The notes: generated from the sequence alone by a model not told the origin. A stretch of 64,000 nt of DNA from Boesenbergia rotunda (GCA_024364735.1 JAGFNQ010000288.1:184785-248784); one strand, 5' to 3'; positions 45,858 to 56,842 are shown, counted from the first letter of the stretch. Numbers and translations are program-made.

Positions 45858-47195
45858 CACCCAAGTCAAACCTGTATTTTGATAATGGCAACAGGGTTCA
45901 AAAGTTAAGTCTTACTTGTTTTCTAACAAGTCACTCTAGTGTGCAGGAAAAGCCCTAGCGAAGGACTGCTAGGCACTGGCGAAGGAATACCAGAGTAAAA
46001 GCCCTAGCGAAGGACTGCTAGGCACTGGCGAAGGAATACCAGAGTAAAAGCCCTAGCGAAGGACTGCTAGGCACTGGCGAGGGAATGCCAGGTCGCAAAG
46101 CCCTAGCGAAGGACTACTAGGCACCGGGCGAAGGACAGCTCGGCATCCAAGCCTTAGCAAAGGACCACCAGGCAAAAGTCCAACCAGAGGAACGGTTGGC
46201 ATCAGGTAAATTCTCCCGAGAGGAGTAGGTGAGGACGCGTTCCCCGTCGAGGGAATAGTAGGCGTCGGTTCCACCTAGGGCTCCATTTTGGAGACCCAAA
46301 GTCAGAACCAAGCAGCTAAGGCTGTATAAACTAACCACTTAATGTTTTGTTGTGTTTTGGACTAACCCTGGATGTATGACCGAAGGAACGAGTGTCTGCA
46401 GATCAGAGAGCCTCAAAGGAGTGAGACAACAGCTGACCAGGGTGTCCGGAGTGTCCCGGGCGCCCCCAAGGTGAACACAAAACACACAAGTAAAAAGCAC
46501 GCTTCGACAGTACATCTTGCGGGCGCCCCGTGCTCTCGGGCGCCCCAACTGCTCCCGGGCGCCCCCAGCGCTCCGGGCGTCCCCAACAGCAAGCATCGAA
46601 GCGCAAGCCAGCGAAGCAAGGGATAAAGTTTGACCCGGTCAACCCGGGTGCCCCGAGCGCTCCGGGCGCCCCTGTCAAAGCTGATCCCGAAGTCAAAGGG
46701 ATTAGAAGCTGACCGAGATCAAGCCAGATCAAATGCCACGTTGGGGGGGCACCCCCGACGATCCGGGCGCCCCCAGGGCTATTTAAAGGCCCCTCGACCC
46801 CAAGCTTCAATAACAACTTCCAATCAACACTTCTACGCTCTTCTGCTCTCGCGCTTCGCCCCGGAATACTTCCAACTCGAGCCGACAACGTCCTGCTGCT
46901 CCGAAAAAGTTGATCTACCTCGAACGTCGGTAAAAGAGCTATTTAAGTTTACTGTACTGAATTCTGTAATAATCTTTTGTAAACTATTTGCGCCTCATAT
47001 AGAATTGCCCAAAGTAAACGGTCAACGACCGTGGGCCTTGGAGTAGGAGTCGACCCAGGCTCCGAATCAAGTAAAATCGACCGTGTCTCTGTGTGATTTT
47101 GTTTTTATCAATTTCTGCTGCGTACTTGCTCTAAGTGTTTCCGAAAAACGATTTCTGATATTCACCCCCCCTCTATCGGTTTTCTCGATCCAATA
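45858..47195 (+). mobile_element. LTR C1, main part (Sirevirus-like)
   Basis: This continues LTR C after the A3 insertion and matches LTR C2 (57713-59116) through most of its length. It holds a hairpin array (45955-46199), a GGGCGCC array (about 46450-46775), a TATA-like CTATTTAAAG at 46779-46788, the block GCTCTTCTGCTCTCGCGC, and the TTCACCCCCCCTCTATCGG end. The last dinucleotide is TA rather than CA. An open frame from 46372 (84 codons) starts at the same ATG as frames in LTRs C2 and D. Confidence 0.85.
45955..46199 (+). repeat. Hairpin array in LTR C1
   Basis: Units of six-base stem, eight-base loop and six-base stem. CCTAGCGAAGGACTGCTAGG is repeated at a period of about 50 bp, interleaved with CTGGCGAAGGAATACCAG. 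The array ends with CCAACCAGAGGAACGGTTGG at 46180-46199. Confidence 0.85.
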
Positions 47196-47197
47196 AG

Positions 47198-47209
47198 TGG
47201 TATCAGAGC
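47198..47209 (+). other. Primer binding site after LTR C1
   Basis: TGGTATCAGAGC lies two bases after the LTR end, as in C2. It shows that C1 was a 5' LTR of a plus-strand element. The leader matches C2's leader only up to the 'n' at 47287. Confidence 0.85.
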
Positions 47210-47286
47210 GGGGAAGTTCAAACTTGGTGCAACCACCAGTTTGAAATTTTTTTTTTCGGATTTTTATTTTCTTTTTCTCATTCGAA

Positions 47287-47287
47287 N
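47287..47287. other. Single ambiguous base at a sequence junction
   Basis: The bases left of this n (47198-47286) match the leader of Sirevirus C2 (59119-59210). The bases right of it belong to the leader of copia element B2. The B2 5' LTR and primer site, expected here, are absent. The coincidence of a lone n with a change of element family suggests an assembly join or an unresolved collapse. Confidence 0.7.
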
Positions 47288-48420
47288 TTGTAACTCATAA
47301 TATTGTAAAATTGGTAGAAAAATTATAGAAATTTATTTAAAATACATAATTAGGAATTATGTATGCATGTGTGATGATCATGGCCCAATAAAACCCAATG
47401 TGATTGGAATGTGTTGTAATTCATATTACGGTCTGCGTACCGTTTTTGTGATTGTGTGTGTTGTATAGTGGATGCGACCTGCGAGTCGGCTTCTTTTATT
47501 TTATTTCTGTATTTTATTATTTTTGTAATGTACAAAATGAAGACGGTGGGCGGTCCATCCGAAGACGGAGTTATGGAGGGAGCCGACGACACGTGGCGGT
47601 CAAAGGAGAAGCTTGGAGAAGCGAAACCCTAGGTTGACCGTCCGATCTTCTCATTGGCTTGAGAAGATCGTAGTAGGGCCATGATCCAATCACAAATTAA
47701 ATTATTTTATTATTTGCTTGTATGTGATGCATGCTAGAGTAAAATAATTAGAGCCTTGTGTATATGATACACCCTCTCTCTTGCGATTAGATTCGATCTA
47801 ATTCAAATCAACTCATTCTCGAAAATGCCTACCAAGTTTGATACCTATCACTACCTCGATCATTTGTTGTTGTTGAATCTGCCAAAGCAGAGCAACACAT
47901 TTAATCTTGGTAGGGTACGGAGGGACAATCTTGGTCCCGCCTATCACGGCTTGGGTGAGAACAAACTCAATCAGATTGAGTGAAACTAGTTAACTCGGTT
48001 GGATCGAGTCTAACTATAGGCATATTCCAATCGTTGGAAAGGTAGGATAAAAATCGCATTTATATTAAAACTTGGGCGATTTAGCCAAAGCTAACTCAAG
48101 TTTTTATGTAAATGTAAATTTAATCCTATAAACAAGAGTTGCATAGAGATGTAATCGGTAAATTTTACCTACCGATCGTACTAAGTCTTGGGCGATTTAG
48201 CCAAAGCTAACTCAAGGCTTAGTATGATGTGGATCTTGTCCCACTATGTTATAGTTAATTTAGATAGAATCTTATAGTGTGGTTTGACCACATCTATGAC
48301 TTGATTCTACAAATTTTTCTATAATTCAGTGGGAGAATCATTTAATTAAAGGCCTAATTAAATGATAGTTGGAATATGTTATTTATTTATTTTTCTGCAT
48401 TTTTATTGTTGTAGATTGCC
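47288..48420 (+). other. 5' leader of copia element B2 (partial)
   Basis: About 1.1 kb without coding domains upstream of the B2 gag ATG. A 30-bp perfect direct repeat starting CTTGGGCGATTTAGCC occurs at 48071-48100 and 48187-48216. No PBS or LTR precedes it. Confidence 0.65.
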
Positions 48421-51400
48421 ATGTCGACAAACGCGAACACTCTCTCTCTGCGATCTGTCCTTGAGAAGGACAAGCTCAATGGAGCAAACTTCCTGGACTG
48501 GTACAGGAACTTGAGAATAGTTCTCAAGCAAGAACGTAAACTGTACGTTCTGGAGCAGCCTATTCCCGAGGCACCTCCTGCCAGTGCCACGCGAGCTGAC
48601 CGTGATGCTCACAAGAAGCATCAAGATGACGCATTAGATGTGTCATGCCTTATGCTCGCAACCATGAACTCTGAGCTTCAGAAGCAACATGAGTTAATGG
48701 ATGCTTTCGATATGGTTGAGCATCTGCGTCAACTGTATCAAGGACAAGCAAGGCACGAGAGATTTGAGATCTCTAAGGCACTGTTTCAGTGCAAGATGCA
48801 AGAAGGGACTCCCGTAGGTCCCTATGTACTCAAGATGATTGGGTACATAGAGAATCTACAGAGATTGGGATTCCCACTGGGCCAAGAGCTGGCCACAGAC
48901 TTGATCTTGCAGTCCCTTCCCGAAAGTTATAGTCAATTTGTCATGAACTGGAACATGAATGAAATTGACAAGCCCCTGCCTGAGATGCTCAGCATGTTGA
49001 GAACTGCTGAGCTCAATCTTAAGAAGGCCAAGCCCATTTTGATGGTGCAGAAGGACAAAGGTAAGGGCAAGCCCAAAGGCAAGGGAAAGTCTCAAGCCAA
49101 GGGCAAGGGCAAGGGCAAAGCACTGAAACCCAAAGGAGGGGTTGCCAAGGATGCTAACTGCTTCCACTGTGGTGAGACCGGACACTGGAAGCGGAACTGC
49201 AAGAAATATTTGGAAGATCTCCAGAAGAAGAGAAGTCAGACTTCTACTTCAGGTATTCATGTTATAGAAGTCAATTTGTCTATTTCTACATCATGGGTAT
49301 TAGATACCGGATGTGCTTCTCACATTTGTACTAATGTGCAGGCGCTGAGAAATAGCAGGGCATTGACAAAGGGCGAGGTGGACTTACGAGTTGGCAATGG
49401 AGCAAGAGTTGCTGCTGTTGCTACAGGAGTTTATATGCTATCTCTGCCCTCTGGGCTTGTACTAGAGTTAGATGATTGTTATTATGTGCCTGCTCTTACT
49501 AAGAACATAGTTTCTGTTTCTTGTTTAGACAAGAAAGGATTTTCGTTTGTAATAAAGAACAAATGTTGTTCAGTTTATTTAAATGATATGTTCTATTGTA
49601 GTGCACCTCTGATGAACGGACTCTACCTTCTAGACTTAGAAAACCCTATCTATAACATAAATACCAAAAGGCTCAAGTCTAATGACTTGAACCAAACCTA
49701 TATCTGGCACTGTCGCTTAGGCCATATAAATGAGAGTCGCCTATCCCAGCTCCATAGAGATGGTTTACTGGACTCATTTGATTTTGAATCATTTGAGACA
49801 TGCGAGTCTTGCCTTCTTGGCAAGATGACCAAGACTCCATTCAGTGGACACAGCGAAAGAGCAACCGATTTGTTAGGTCTTATACATACCGATGTATGTG
49901 GCCCTTTCAATGTTGCTGCCAGAGGTGGTTATAGGTACTTCATTACATTTACTGATGATTTCAGTAGATATGGTTATGTGTACTTGATGACACATAAGTC
50001 AGAATCCTTTGAAAAGTTCAAAGAATTCAAGAATGAAGTACAAAACCAGCTTGGCAAGAGTATTAAAATACTTCGATCAGATCGAGGTGGAGAATACCTC
50101 AGCCATGAGTTCCGTGACTATCTAGCTGAGTGTGGGATTCTGTCCCAACTCACTCCTCCTGGAACACCACAATGGAATGGTGTGTCCGAAAGGAGGAATC
50201 GTACCCTATTAGATATGGTGCGATCCATGATGAGTCACACAGATCTTCCTATATCCTTTTGGGGATATGCTCTGGACACGGCAGCCTTCACTCTTAACCG
50301 TGTTCCATCAAAGGCTGTAGTAAAGACACCATATCAGATATGGACTGGGAAGAGTCCCCAGATGTCTTTTATGAGGATTTGGGGTTGTGAGGCTTACGTT
50401 CGACGTCAAGTCTCAGACAAACTGGGACCCAAATCTGATAAGTGCTATTTTGTAGGATATCCCAAGGAAACGAAGGGATATTACTTCTACATTCCCAGTC
50501 AGCACAAAGTGTTTGTGGCGAAGACTGGGGTTTTTCTAGAAAGGGACTTTGTTTCTAGAAAAACTAGTGGGAGTACGTTCGATCTTGAAGAACTTCAAGA
50601 TATGGACCAAAGCACTGAGGCCTTGATGGAGGTTGAACAGGAACCACAAAGTGTTGTGGATCATGAGGTTGTTACACAAGGAGTTATGGAACAACATCCT
50701 GTTCAAGTAGACCTACCTCTTCGCAGGTCTGGTAGGGTACGTCATCAGCCTGAGAGATATTCATTTCTCTTGTCTGATGACAATGACGTTGTGCTCATTG
50801 AGAATGAGCCTACAACCTATCAGGAAGCTGTGATGAGCCCAGACTCTGAGAAATGGCTTGAGGCCATGAGATCCGAGATGGATTCCATGTACACCAACCA
50901 AGTTTGGACCTTGGTTGATCCACCTGAAGGGGTAAAACCCATTGGGTGTAAGTGGGTCTTTAAGAGAAAGACTGACATGGGAGGACTTACGCATACCTAT
51001 AAGGGTAGACTGGTAGCAAAGGGTTTCAAACAAATTCATGGTATTGACTATGATGAAACCTTTTCTCCAGTAGCGATGTTCAAGTCCATTCGGATCATCT
51101 TGCTATTGCAGCATACCACGATTATGAGATCTGGCAGATGGATGTCAAAACCGCGTTCCTGAATGGGAACCTACTCGAGGATGTGTACATGACACAACCT
51201 GAGGGTTTTGTAGATCCAAAGCATACTGGCAGAGTATGCAAGCTGCAAAGGTCCATTTATGGACTAAAGCAAGCTTCTCAGAGCTGGAATCTTCGATTCG
51301 ATGATGCAATCAAACAGTTTGGTTTCATCAAGAATGAAGATGAACCCTGTGTCTACAAGAGGGTTGAAGGAAACATAGTAGTTTTCCTCATATTGTATGT

Positions 51401-52385
51401 GGATGACATACTACTCATTGGGAATGATATTCCTATGCTTCAGTCTGTGAAGACTTGGCTGGGGAATTGTTTCTCAATGAAGGACTTAGGTGAAGCAGCC
51501 TGTATTTTAGGCATCAAGATCTATAGAGATAGATCTAAGAGATTGCTTGGCCTAAGTCAGAGTACATACATTGACAAGGTCTTACTTCGGTTTGCCATGC
51601 AGAATTCCAAGAAAGGATTTCTGCCTATGTCACATGGTATGAGTCTTTCGAAGACTCAAAGTCCCTCTTCTAGAGAGGAGAGAGACCGCATGGATAAGAT
51701 CCCTTATGCCTCGGCCATAGGATCTATCATGTACGCCATGCTATGTACTCGTCCTGATGTCTCGTATGCTTTAAGTATGACGAGCAGATACCAGTCAGAT
51801 CCAGGTGAGCGTCACTGGATAGCGGTCAAGAATATTCTTAAGTACTTGAGAAGGACTAAAGAATATTTCTTGATATATGGGGGCAATGAGGAGCTAACTG
51901 TAAAGGGTTACAGTGATGCTAGCTTCCAAACCGACCAGGATGATTATAGATCGCAATCAGGGTTCGTGTTTTGTCTAAATGGCGGCGCTGTAAGCTGGAA
52001 GAGTTCGAAGCAGGACACAGTTGCTGATTCTACAACAGAGGCTGAGTATATTGCTGCATCAGAGGCAGCAAAGGAGGCAGTTTGGATCCGCAAGTTCGTT
52101 GCAGAACTTGGGGTGGTTCCTAGCATTGCAGATCCCATAGAGCTCTATTGTGACAATAATGGAGCTATTGCGCAGGCTAAGGAACCTCGCTCACACCAGC
52201 GGACCAAACATATACTACGGCGCTTCCATCTCATTCGAGAGATCATCGATAGAGGAGATGTGAAGATATGCAGAGTACCCACAGAGGCGAATGTCACAGA
52301 TCCCCTGACCAAGGCTTTGGCACAGACAAAGCATGATGGTCACACTAGATCATTGGGTATTAGATACTACAGTGATTGGCACTAG
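48421..52385 (+). pseudogene. Copia element B2 gag-pol (single frameshift)
   Basis: A full-length Ty1/copia polyprotein with one lesion. The ATG at 48421 opens a frame of 913 codons. Gag is at about residues 1-200, followed by a Lys/Gly-rich linker (GKGKPKGKGK), zinc knuckle CFHCGETGHWKRNC (about 247-260), protease WVLDTGCASHIC (about 292), HCRLGH (about 430), integrase Asp in HTDVCGP (about 490), Asp in SDRGGEY (about 553) and Glu in NGVSERRN (about 590), and the RT start KPIGCKWVFKRKTD. A one-base deletion after 51098 (ATCATCTTGC here, ATCATGCTTGC in B1) shifts the frame before YVDD. The remainder reads from 51138 (415 codons: YVDD at about 87-90, RNase H ADSTTEAEY, terminal YYSDWH). It is nearly identical to B1, so the family was recently active. 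Start choice: the first Met, with N-terminus LRSVLEKDKLNGANFLDWYR as in relatives. Confidence 0.93.
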
Positions 52386-52389
52386 TGCT

Positions 52390-52399
52390 AGTGGGAGAT
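52390..52399 (+). other. Polypurine tract of B2
   Basis: AGTGGGAGAT lies directly before TGTTGGTGAG. Confidence 0.7.
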
Positions 52400-54271
52400 T
52401 GTTGGTGAGAGCCCTAGAGCCGATCATGTAATGATTGTATGGACTAATTTGTATCATATTCTTATGTATAAATAAAGGCATGTTTTATGGTTATTATACT
52501 TACGTGTATTTGTGCCAATTAGCTAAGTATAATAATGTCCTTGAGTAGAAGTTTCTTATCTATATCAATCGATTGGTTGAATCGATAGTGAGATGATATA
52601 GAGAACACTACTCTAAATAATTCCTAGTCAAGTATTAACATTCAGGGACAATGTTAATACGTAGAGACTAGCATGTAGGTCAACATGATGACTTGATCTC
52701 AAAAGTCATGGATATAGAGATATCAAGTTGACACATGGGTATGCATTGGAGAATGTATACTGAATGACCCGCCATGAGAAAGTATCATGGATCGTTATAT
52801 GAGTGTCATATACTTTCTCATGTGGCTATTAGTATGACTATTAGTCCTTGGACCTGAAGTCACCATGGATTCCTACATAAGGAGTTACGTACTTTGGCTT
52901 CGTCAAACGTCACCCGTAAATGGGTGGACTATAAAGGCGATTACTGGGTATGTAACAAATTATGGGGAGGGATGTGAGTGATGTAGATGGGATCTATCCC
53001 TCCTATATGACGGGAGCGATATCGTATTCTTGATAGAGTTAGACCACAAAGTGCATGGCCATGCCCAAGTGAGTCAATATGAGATATTGAGCTCACTTGA
53101 TTAGTGTGAGTCTACTTGGAGCTCAAGATATAGATTGACTCGAGGATGACACGGTCTATGCCTCAATTGAGTCAATCTAGATATCAAGGATAGAGGGACA
53201 TTATCATATATTGTGAGAGTCACAATTATTAGTCACAAGGTGATGTTGGATCTCAACATTCTTGTAACTTGGGTAGCAATGATGTGTTGCTAGATACCGC
53301 TCATTGCTTATGATTCTAAGACGTTAGAAGCATTGCCAACGTTACAAGAACCTATAGGGTCACACGCAAAGAACAAATAGATGGAGAAAAATTGAAATCA
53401 AGTTTGACTTGGCTAAATATGGAAAGTCCATAAAAGGCAAGTTTGACTTGACCTAAATCCAAATCAAGTTTGACTTGACTTGGTTCCACTTCAAGTTAGA
53501 CTTGACATGGGAGAAGAAGTGAAGTCAAGTTTGACTTGGCTAAATATGGAAAGTCCATAAAAGGCAAGTTTGACTTGACCTAAAATCCAAATCAAGTTTG
53601 ACTTGACTTGGTTCCACTTCGAGTTAGACTCAACATGGGAGAAGAAATGGAGTCAATTTCGACTTGGCTAAATATGGAAAGTCCATAAAAGGCAAGTTTG
53701 ACTTGACCTAAATCCAAATCAAGTTTGACTTGACTTGGTTCCAATTCAAGTTAGACTTGACTTGGTTTTCCCCCCATTTGAATTTCGAATTCAAATTAAT
53801 AGGGGATTTGGAAGGCCACCTAATGGCACTTAATGGCCATTATGGCCGGCCACCTAATGGCCATTAATGGCCATTAAGTGGCCGGCCACCCAAGGGGAAC
53901 AAAAGGTGGGTTTTGTTTCATTTTGGTTGCTCTTCTTCTCTTCCCGGATTTTTCTTCTTCCTCTCTCTCTCTTGGCCGAAACCCATAGGGGTGCTAGCAC
54001 ACCAAGGTTTCGATCCATCTTCTTTTGTTCGCGTGGATACATATAGAGGAGTGTCTACTTTGATACTCTACGAGATCCGGCGGCCTCTTGGATAAGCGGG
54101 AAAGCGAAGGGCTACGCGTCAAGGGTAATGACCTTATCACGTAGATCTAGTGTAGATCTAGATATTAAACTCGTACTCGTATTTGTTTTATAAGTTCGCA
54201 CGGATCCGTGGCCGAGATTCTGGGGTTTCCGCAACGCAAAAAGCGGTTTTTGCGGCCTAGAGTTTCTAACA
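52400..54271 (+). mobile_element. 3' LTR of B2 (1,872 bp)
   Basis: It starts TGTTGGTGAGAGCCC and ends AGTTTCTAACA. It matches the B1 LTR except for about 135 extra bases, caused by a third unit of the roughly 127-bp TTTGACTTGAC-rich tandem repeat (53397-53770). Its right flank is copia H gag, so B2 inserted into H. The matching left flank is missing because of the junction at 47287. Confidence 0.9.
53397..53770 (+). repeat. Tandem repeat of about 127 bp in B2 LTR
   Basis: Three units begin near 53397, 53523 and 53650. Each holds several TTTGACTTGAC and AAGTCCATAAAAGGC phrases. The B1 LTR has only about 1.6 units. TTGAC(C/T) is the core of the WRKY W-box. Confidence 0.85.
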
Positions 54272-54845
54272 GCGTGAGACATCAATGAAAGTCCTGATAC
54301 TCTCACTGTGAGTAAGGTTCTGCTTCATTGTTTCCCAAGAATCAGGAAGGGAACGAATAACTGCTTGAACCTGTTGTTCGTCGGTCAACTCATGATCAGC
54401 AGTCTTAAGCTCCCGAATCATATTACCCATTTCTCTCAGATGTTGGGTCATCCTCACATTCGGGCGCTTTTTATAACTGTCAAACTTGATTGTCAGTTGA
54501 CGAAGCTTGCTTACACTAACTCCACTGTATCTCTCTCTCAGGGCAACCCAGACAGCATGAGCTGATGGTAGTGGCTCATACTCAAATACCAGGTCATCTA
54601 CCATTGAACTAATCAATATCCCCTTTGCAGTGGAGTCCTTTTTCTTCCATGCCCTATAGGCATCTAGATCAAGTCTGTACTGTGCAATTGAACCAATAGC
54701 AGGTTCTACCATGAAATGATTTACAGCCTCCAGAACTTCTTGTTCCTCAAGAACATATTGTATCTTGAGATGCCATATTTTATAGTTGTCCCCATACAAT
54801 TTCTCTCCCTTGTTCAGTTCAGCTATGATGTTCTTATTTGCTATG
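54272..54845 (-). pseudogene. Copia element H gag (truncated)
   Basis: The minus strand encodes a copia gag of the UBN2 type: LNKGEKLYGDNYKIWHLKI, then AYRAWKKKDSTAKGILISSM, VWVALRERYSGVSVSKLRQL and QAVIRSLPDSWETMKQNLTH. The open frame starts at a Met at 54799, but homologous sequence continues upstream to about 54845 (ANKNIIAELNKGE). There an ATA stands where a start ATG would be expected, so the natural start seems lost. The B2 LTR truncates the 3' side at 54272. Zinc knuckle, protease and pol are absent. It belongs with the PBS and LTR at 56843-57712. Confidence 0.8.
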
Positions 54846-55122
54846 ATCTATCATAAATAAACATATTATTAATTAATTCAGTGTATAACATCTATACATA
54901 ATTTTTGATTGACTCAATGTAAACTTGACTTGTTTTACGAAATCAAGTGATAACTATGTTTCCACTCATCATTCGTATAATCCAATCTAATTAACATTAA
55001 TCAATTATATTACATACATCCCATTAAACGAACTAATCATTTGTCTTGAATATGAACTAATCATATAAATGAGCTAATCATTGAATATGAACTAATAATA
55101 TAATGAACTAATCATTGACAAA
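54846..55122 (-). other. Spacer in H leader
   Basis: AT-rich, with repeated GAACTAATCAT phrases (about 55028-55110). No gene. Confidence 0.4.
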
Positions 55123-56136
55123 TCAGTTAACACATAACATAACTTTATTTAATAGGCTTAATAAGTTGGTACAACAAACAGAATTTAATGAACTAGATAA
55201 GTTGACATCATTCCCATAATAAAAAAATATTATGGCAGTGGCTATCACTCTCTCGTTCATCTCTAATCGGCCAGTCTGATCAGGCTCGGGATCTTCCACA
55301 GATTCTATCGGATCTTCCTCAAATATTTCAGGATCTTCCTCGATCATTTCAATATCAGGATTTTCCTCAAATATTTCAGGACTTTCCCCAGGCATTTCAA
55401 GATCTTCCTCGAACATTTCGGGATCTTCCTCGAATATTTCAGGATCTTCCTCGAACATTTCGGGATCTTCCTCGAACATTTCAGGATCTTCCTCGAACAT
55501 TTCAGGATCGTCCTCGAACATTTTAGGATCATCCTCGAACATTTCGGGATTTTCCTCGAACATTTCAGGATCGTCCTCGAACATTTCAGGATCATCCTCG
55601 AACATTTCGGGATCTTCCTCGAACATTTCAGGATCGTCCTCGAATATTTCGGGATCTTCCTCGAACATTTCAAGATCGTCCTCGAACATTTCGGGATCTT
55701 TCTCTGGGTCCTCCTCAGAATCTTCTAGGTCCTCTGGAAACTCATGGCGAAGTAGTTGCTTACATAACTCAGTATATGAGATGCGACATTCATGATGCCC
55801 CCATATCTGGTGTGCAACTTCTCTCGCACGCTTTGGCAATGAACGAATCAATGCTCCAATCCTATAGTCATCCAAGAATGGAAACTCTTCCTGCTCGAGT
55901 TTCCAAAATAATCGATCCAATTTTCCTATATTGCCTTGGATCCCGAGAATGGGACTATAGTAAACTTCTTCTATCTGCTCCATTATCTCACGAATTCGCT
56001 CATAGCAACGAATCGTGGTGCATATCTCATACGACATCTGGAATTGAAAAATGACATAGTCAGTACAAAACTGACAAAACCAGTAACAAAACCAGTTTTT
56101 TTTCCAATTCACACATATGCATAGAAAAAAACACAC
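55123..56136 (-). CDS. Hypothetical protein with acidic heptad repeats in the H leader
   Basis: I do not recognise this gene. A minus-strand frame of 337 codons is open from 56136, but the more natural start is the Met at about 56037. That Met follows TTTTTCAATTCCAG, which resembles a splice acceptor, and begins MSYEICTTIRCYERIREIME. Residues up to about 110 of this shorter form are mixed and helical-looking (FPFLDDYRIGALIRSLPKR, CRISYTELCKQLLRHE) and faintly resemble the IRSLP region of copia gag. A block of about 16-18 heptads of the type DPEMFEE/DPEMFED follows, very acidic, encoded by a 21-bp tandem repeat. The C-terminal 50 residues are unremarkable and hydrophobic. It lies on the same strand as copia H, between its PBS and gag. 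It could be a captured host exon, an extra element gene, or an accident of the repeat, which is open in other frames too. Confidence 0.4.
   Translation of the reverse strand: MCFFLCICVNWKKNWFCYWFCQFCTDYVIFQFQMSYEICTTIRCYERIREIMEQIEEVYYSPILGIQGNIGKLDRLFWKLEQEEFPFLDDYRIGALIRSLPKRAREVAHQIWGHHECRISYTELCKQLLRHEFPEDLEDSEEDPEKDPEMFEDDLEMFEEDPEIFEDDPEMFEEDPEMFEDDPEMFEDDPEMFEENPEMFEDDPKMFEDDPEMFEEDPEMFEEDPEMFEEDPEIFEEDPEMFEEDLEMPGESPEIFEENPDIEMIEEDPEIFEEDPIESVEDPEPDQTGRLEMNERVIATAIIFFYYGNDVNLSSSLNSVCCTNLLSLLNKVMLCVN
55380..55700 (-). repeat. 21-bp minisatellite
   Basis: The phrase AACATTTC(A/G)GGATC(T/G)TCCTCG repeats at exact 21-bp steps from about 55391 to 55685 (15 units), with three more degenerate units to 55319. 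The length is a multiple of three, so it keeps any frame open. Confidence 0.92.
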
Positions 56137-56376
56137 AAATAGATAAAAGCATATAAGTTTCCTTTACGTTTGTAGCTACAATTAAGCCTATTTAAATTTG
56201 AGGTTCAACATAATAATCAAATCATTCTGTTTAGTTCAGATTATTTGATCAAAATGGTTGGTTAAACCAACTAATGGTTTGAACCAAAACTGATTTGACC
56301 AACTTAATCTTTTTCAACCAAACTAGAATCTAATTTAAATAAATTGAACCAAATCTAAACAAATTACCGAATACAG
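56137..56376. other. Non-coding part of H leader
   Basis: AT-rich, with AACCAAACT/TTGAACCAAA-type phrases. No feature. Confidence 0.35.
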
Positions 56377-56450
56377 CTTCTGGTTGGATCTGTTTGCCTT
56401 CACTCGGGAGGTCAGGAGTTCGAACCTCCTTTGGGCAGTAACGTTTTTCC
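56377..56450 (+). other. tRNA-like / SINE-head-like sequence
   Basis: GGAGTTCGAACCTCC near 56412-56426 is a perfect T-arm, and GTTCGAACC fits the RNA polymerase III B box. AGCTTCTGGTTGG about 35 bp upstream is a poor A box, and the anticodon stem is imperfect. The 3' end (TTGGGCA) has no complementary acceptor strand. It may be a degraded tRNA gene or SINE head, or a chance match. An oligo-T run lies about 50 bp downstream. Confidence 0.3.
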
Positions 56451-56639
56451 GAGTCAGAATAGGTTTCGACAGAGTTTTTTTTTCCTTTTCTTGTTGATTT
56501 AATAAAATCAACTTTTTCTTTTTAAAAAAAACCCAAAACCTAATCTCAATCTCAACGCCCGCAGCCGCCTCTTCTTCTTCTTCTCCGCAGCTTTCTTCCC
56601 CACTCAGCCAACCCCTTTTTTTTCACCATCACCAACGCC

Positions 56640-56813
56640 ATGGCTGCCTCCATCAACGCATCCAGCCGACGGCGACGGCTGCCTTCCGCGCGTGAAGCGA
56701 TCGTCGGCCAGGGGATGAAAACGCACAGCGATTGGAGAACTCAGTGGCGATTTCACCGATTTCATCCATCAACAAAGCGAGGTGTTCATCGCAAAGGAAT
56801 TTTAATTACAAAG
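56640..56813 (+). CDS. Possible captured host first exon, antisense to H
   Basis: The plus strand has a CT-rich 5'-UTR-like stretch (CTTCTTCTTCTTCTCC), then ATG in a strong plant context (GCCATGGCTGCC). It encodes MAASINASSRRRRLPSAREA and runs to ..GILITK, followed by AAAG/GTAATTTTTTTTC, a plausible splice donor at 56814. The open frame formally continues to 56912, but that part lies in the PBS and LTR of H. No family is recognised. The basic, Ser/Arg-rich N-terminus could be an organelle-targeting peptide, but that is a guess. No second exon is seen in the window. Confidence 0.25.
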
Positions 56814-56842
56814 GTAATTTTTTTTTCTCATGCTCTAACAAT

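Noticed and set aside
55344..55673. 109-codon basic frame (KCSRKIPKCSR repeats)
   Set aside because: An alternative frame of the 21-bp minisatellite, open only because the unit length is a multiple of three.
55380..55700. CRISPR-like regular repeat
   Set aside because: Units are contiguous without spacers. This is a eukaryotic minisatellite.
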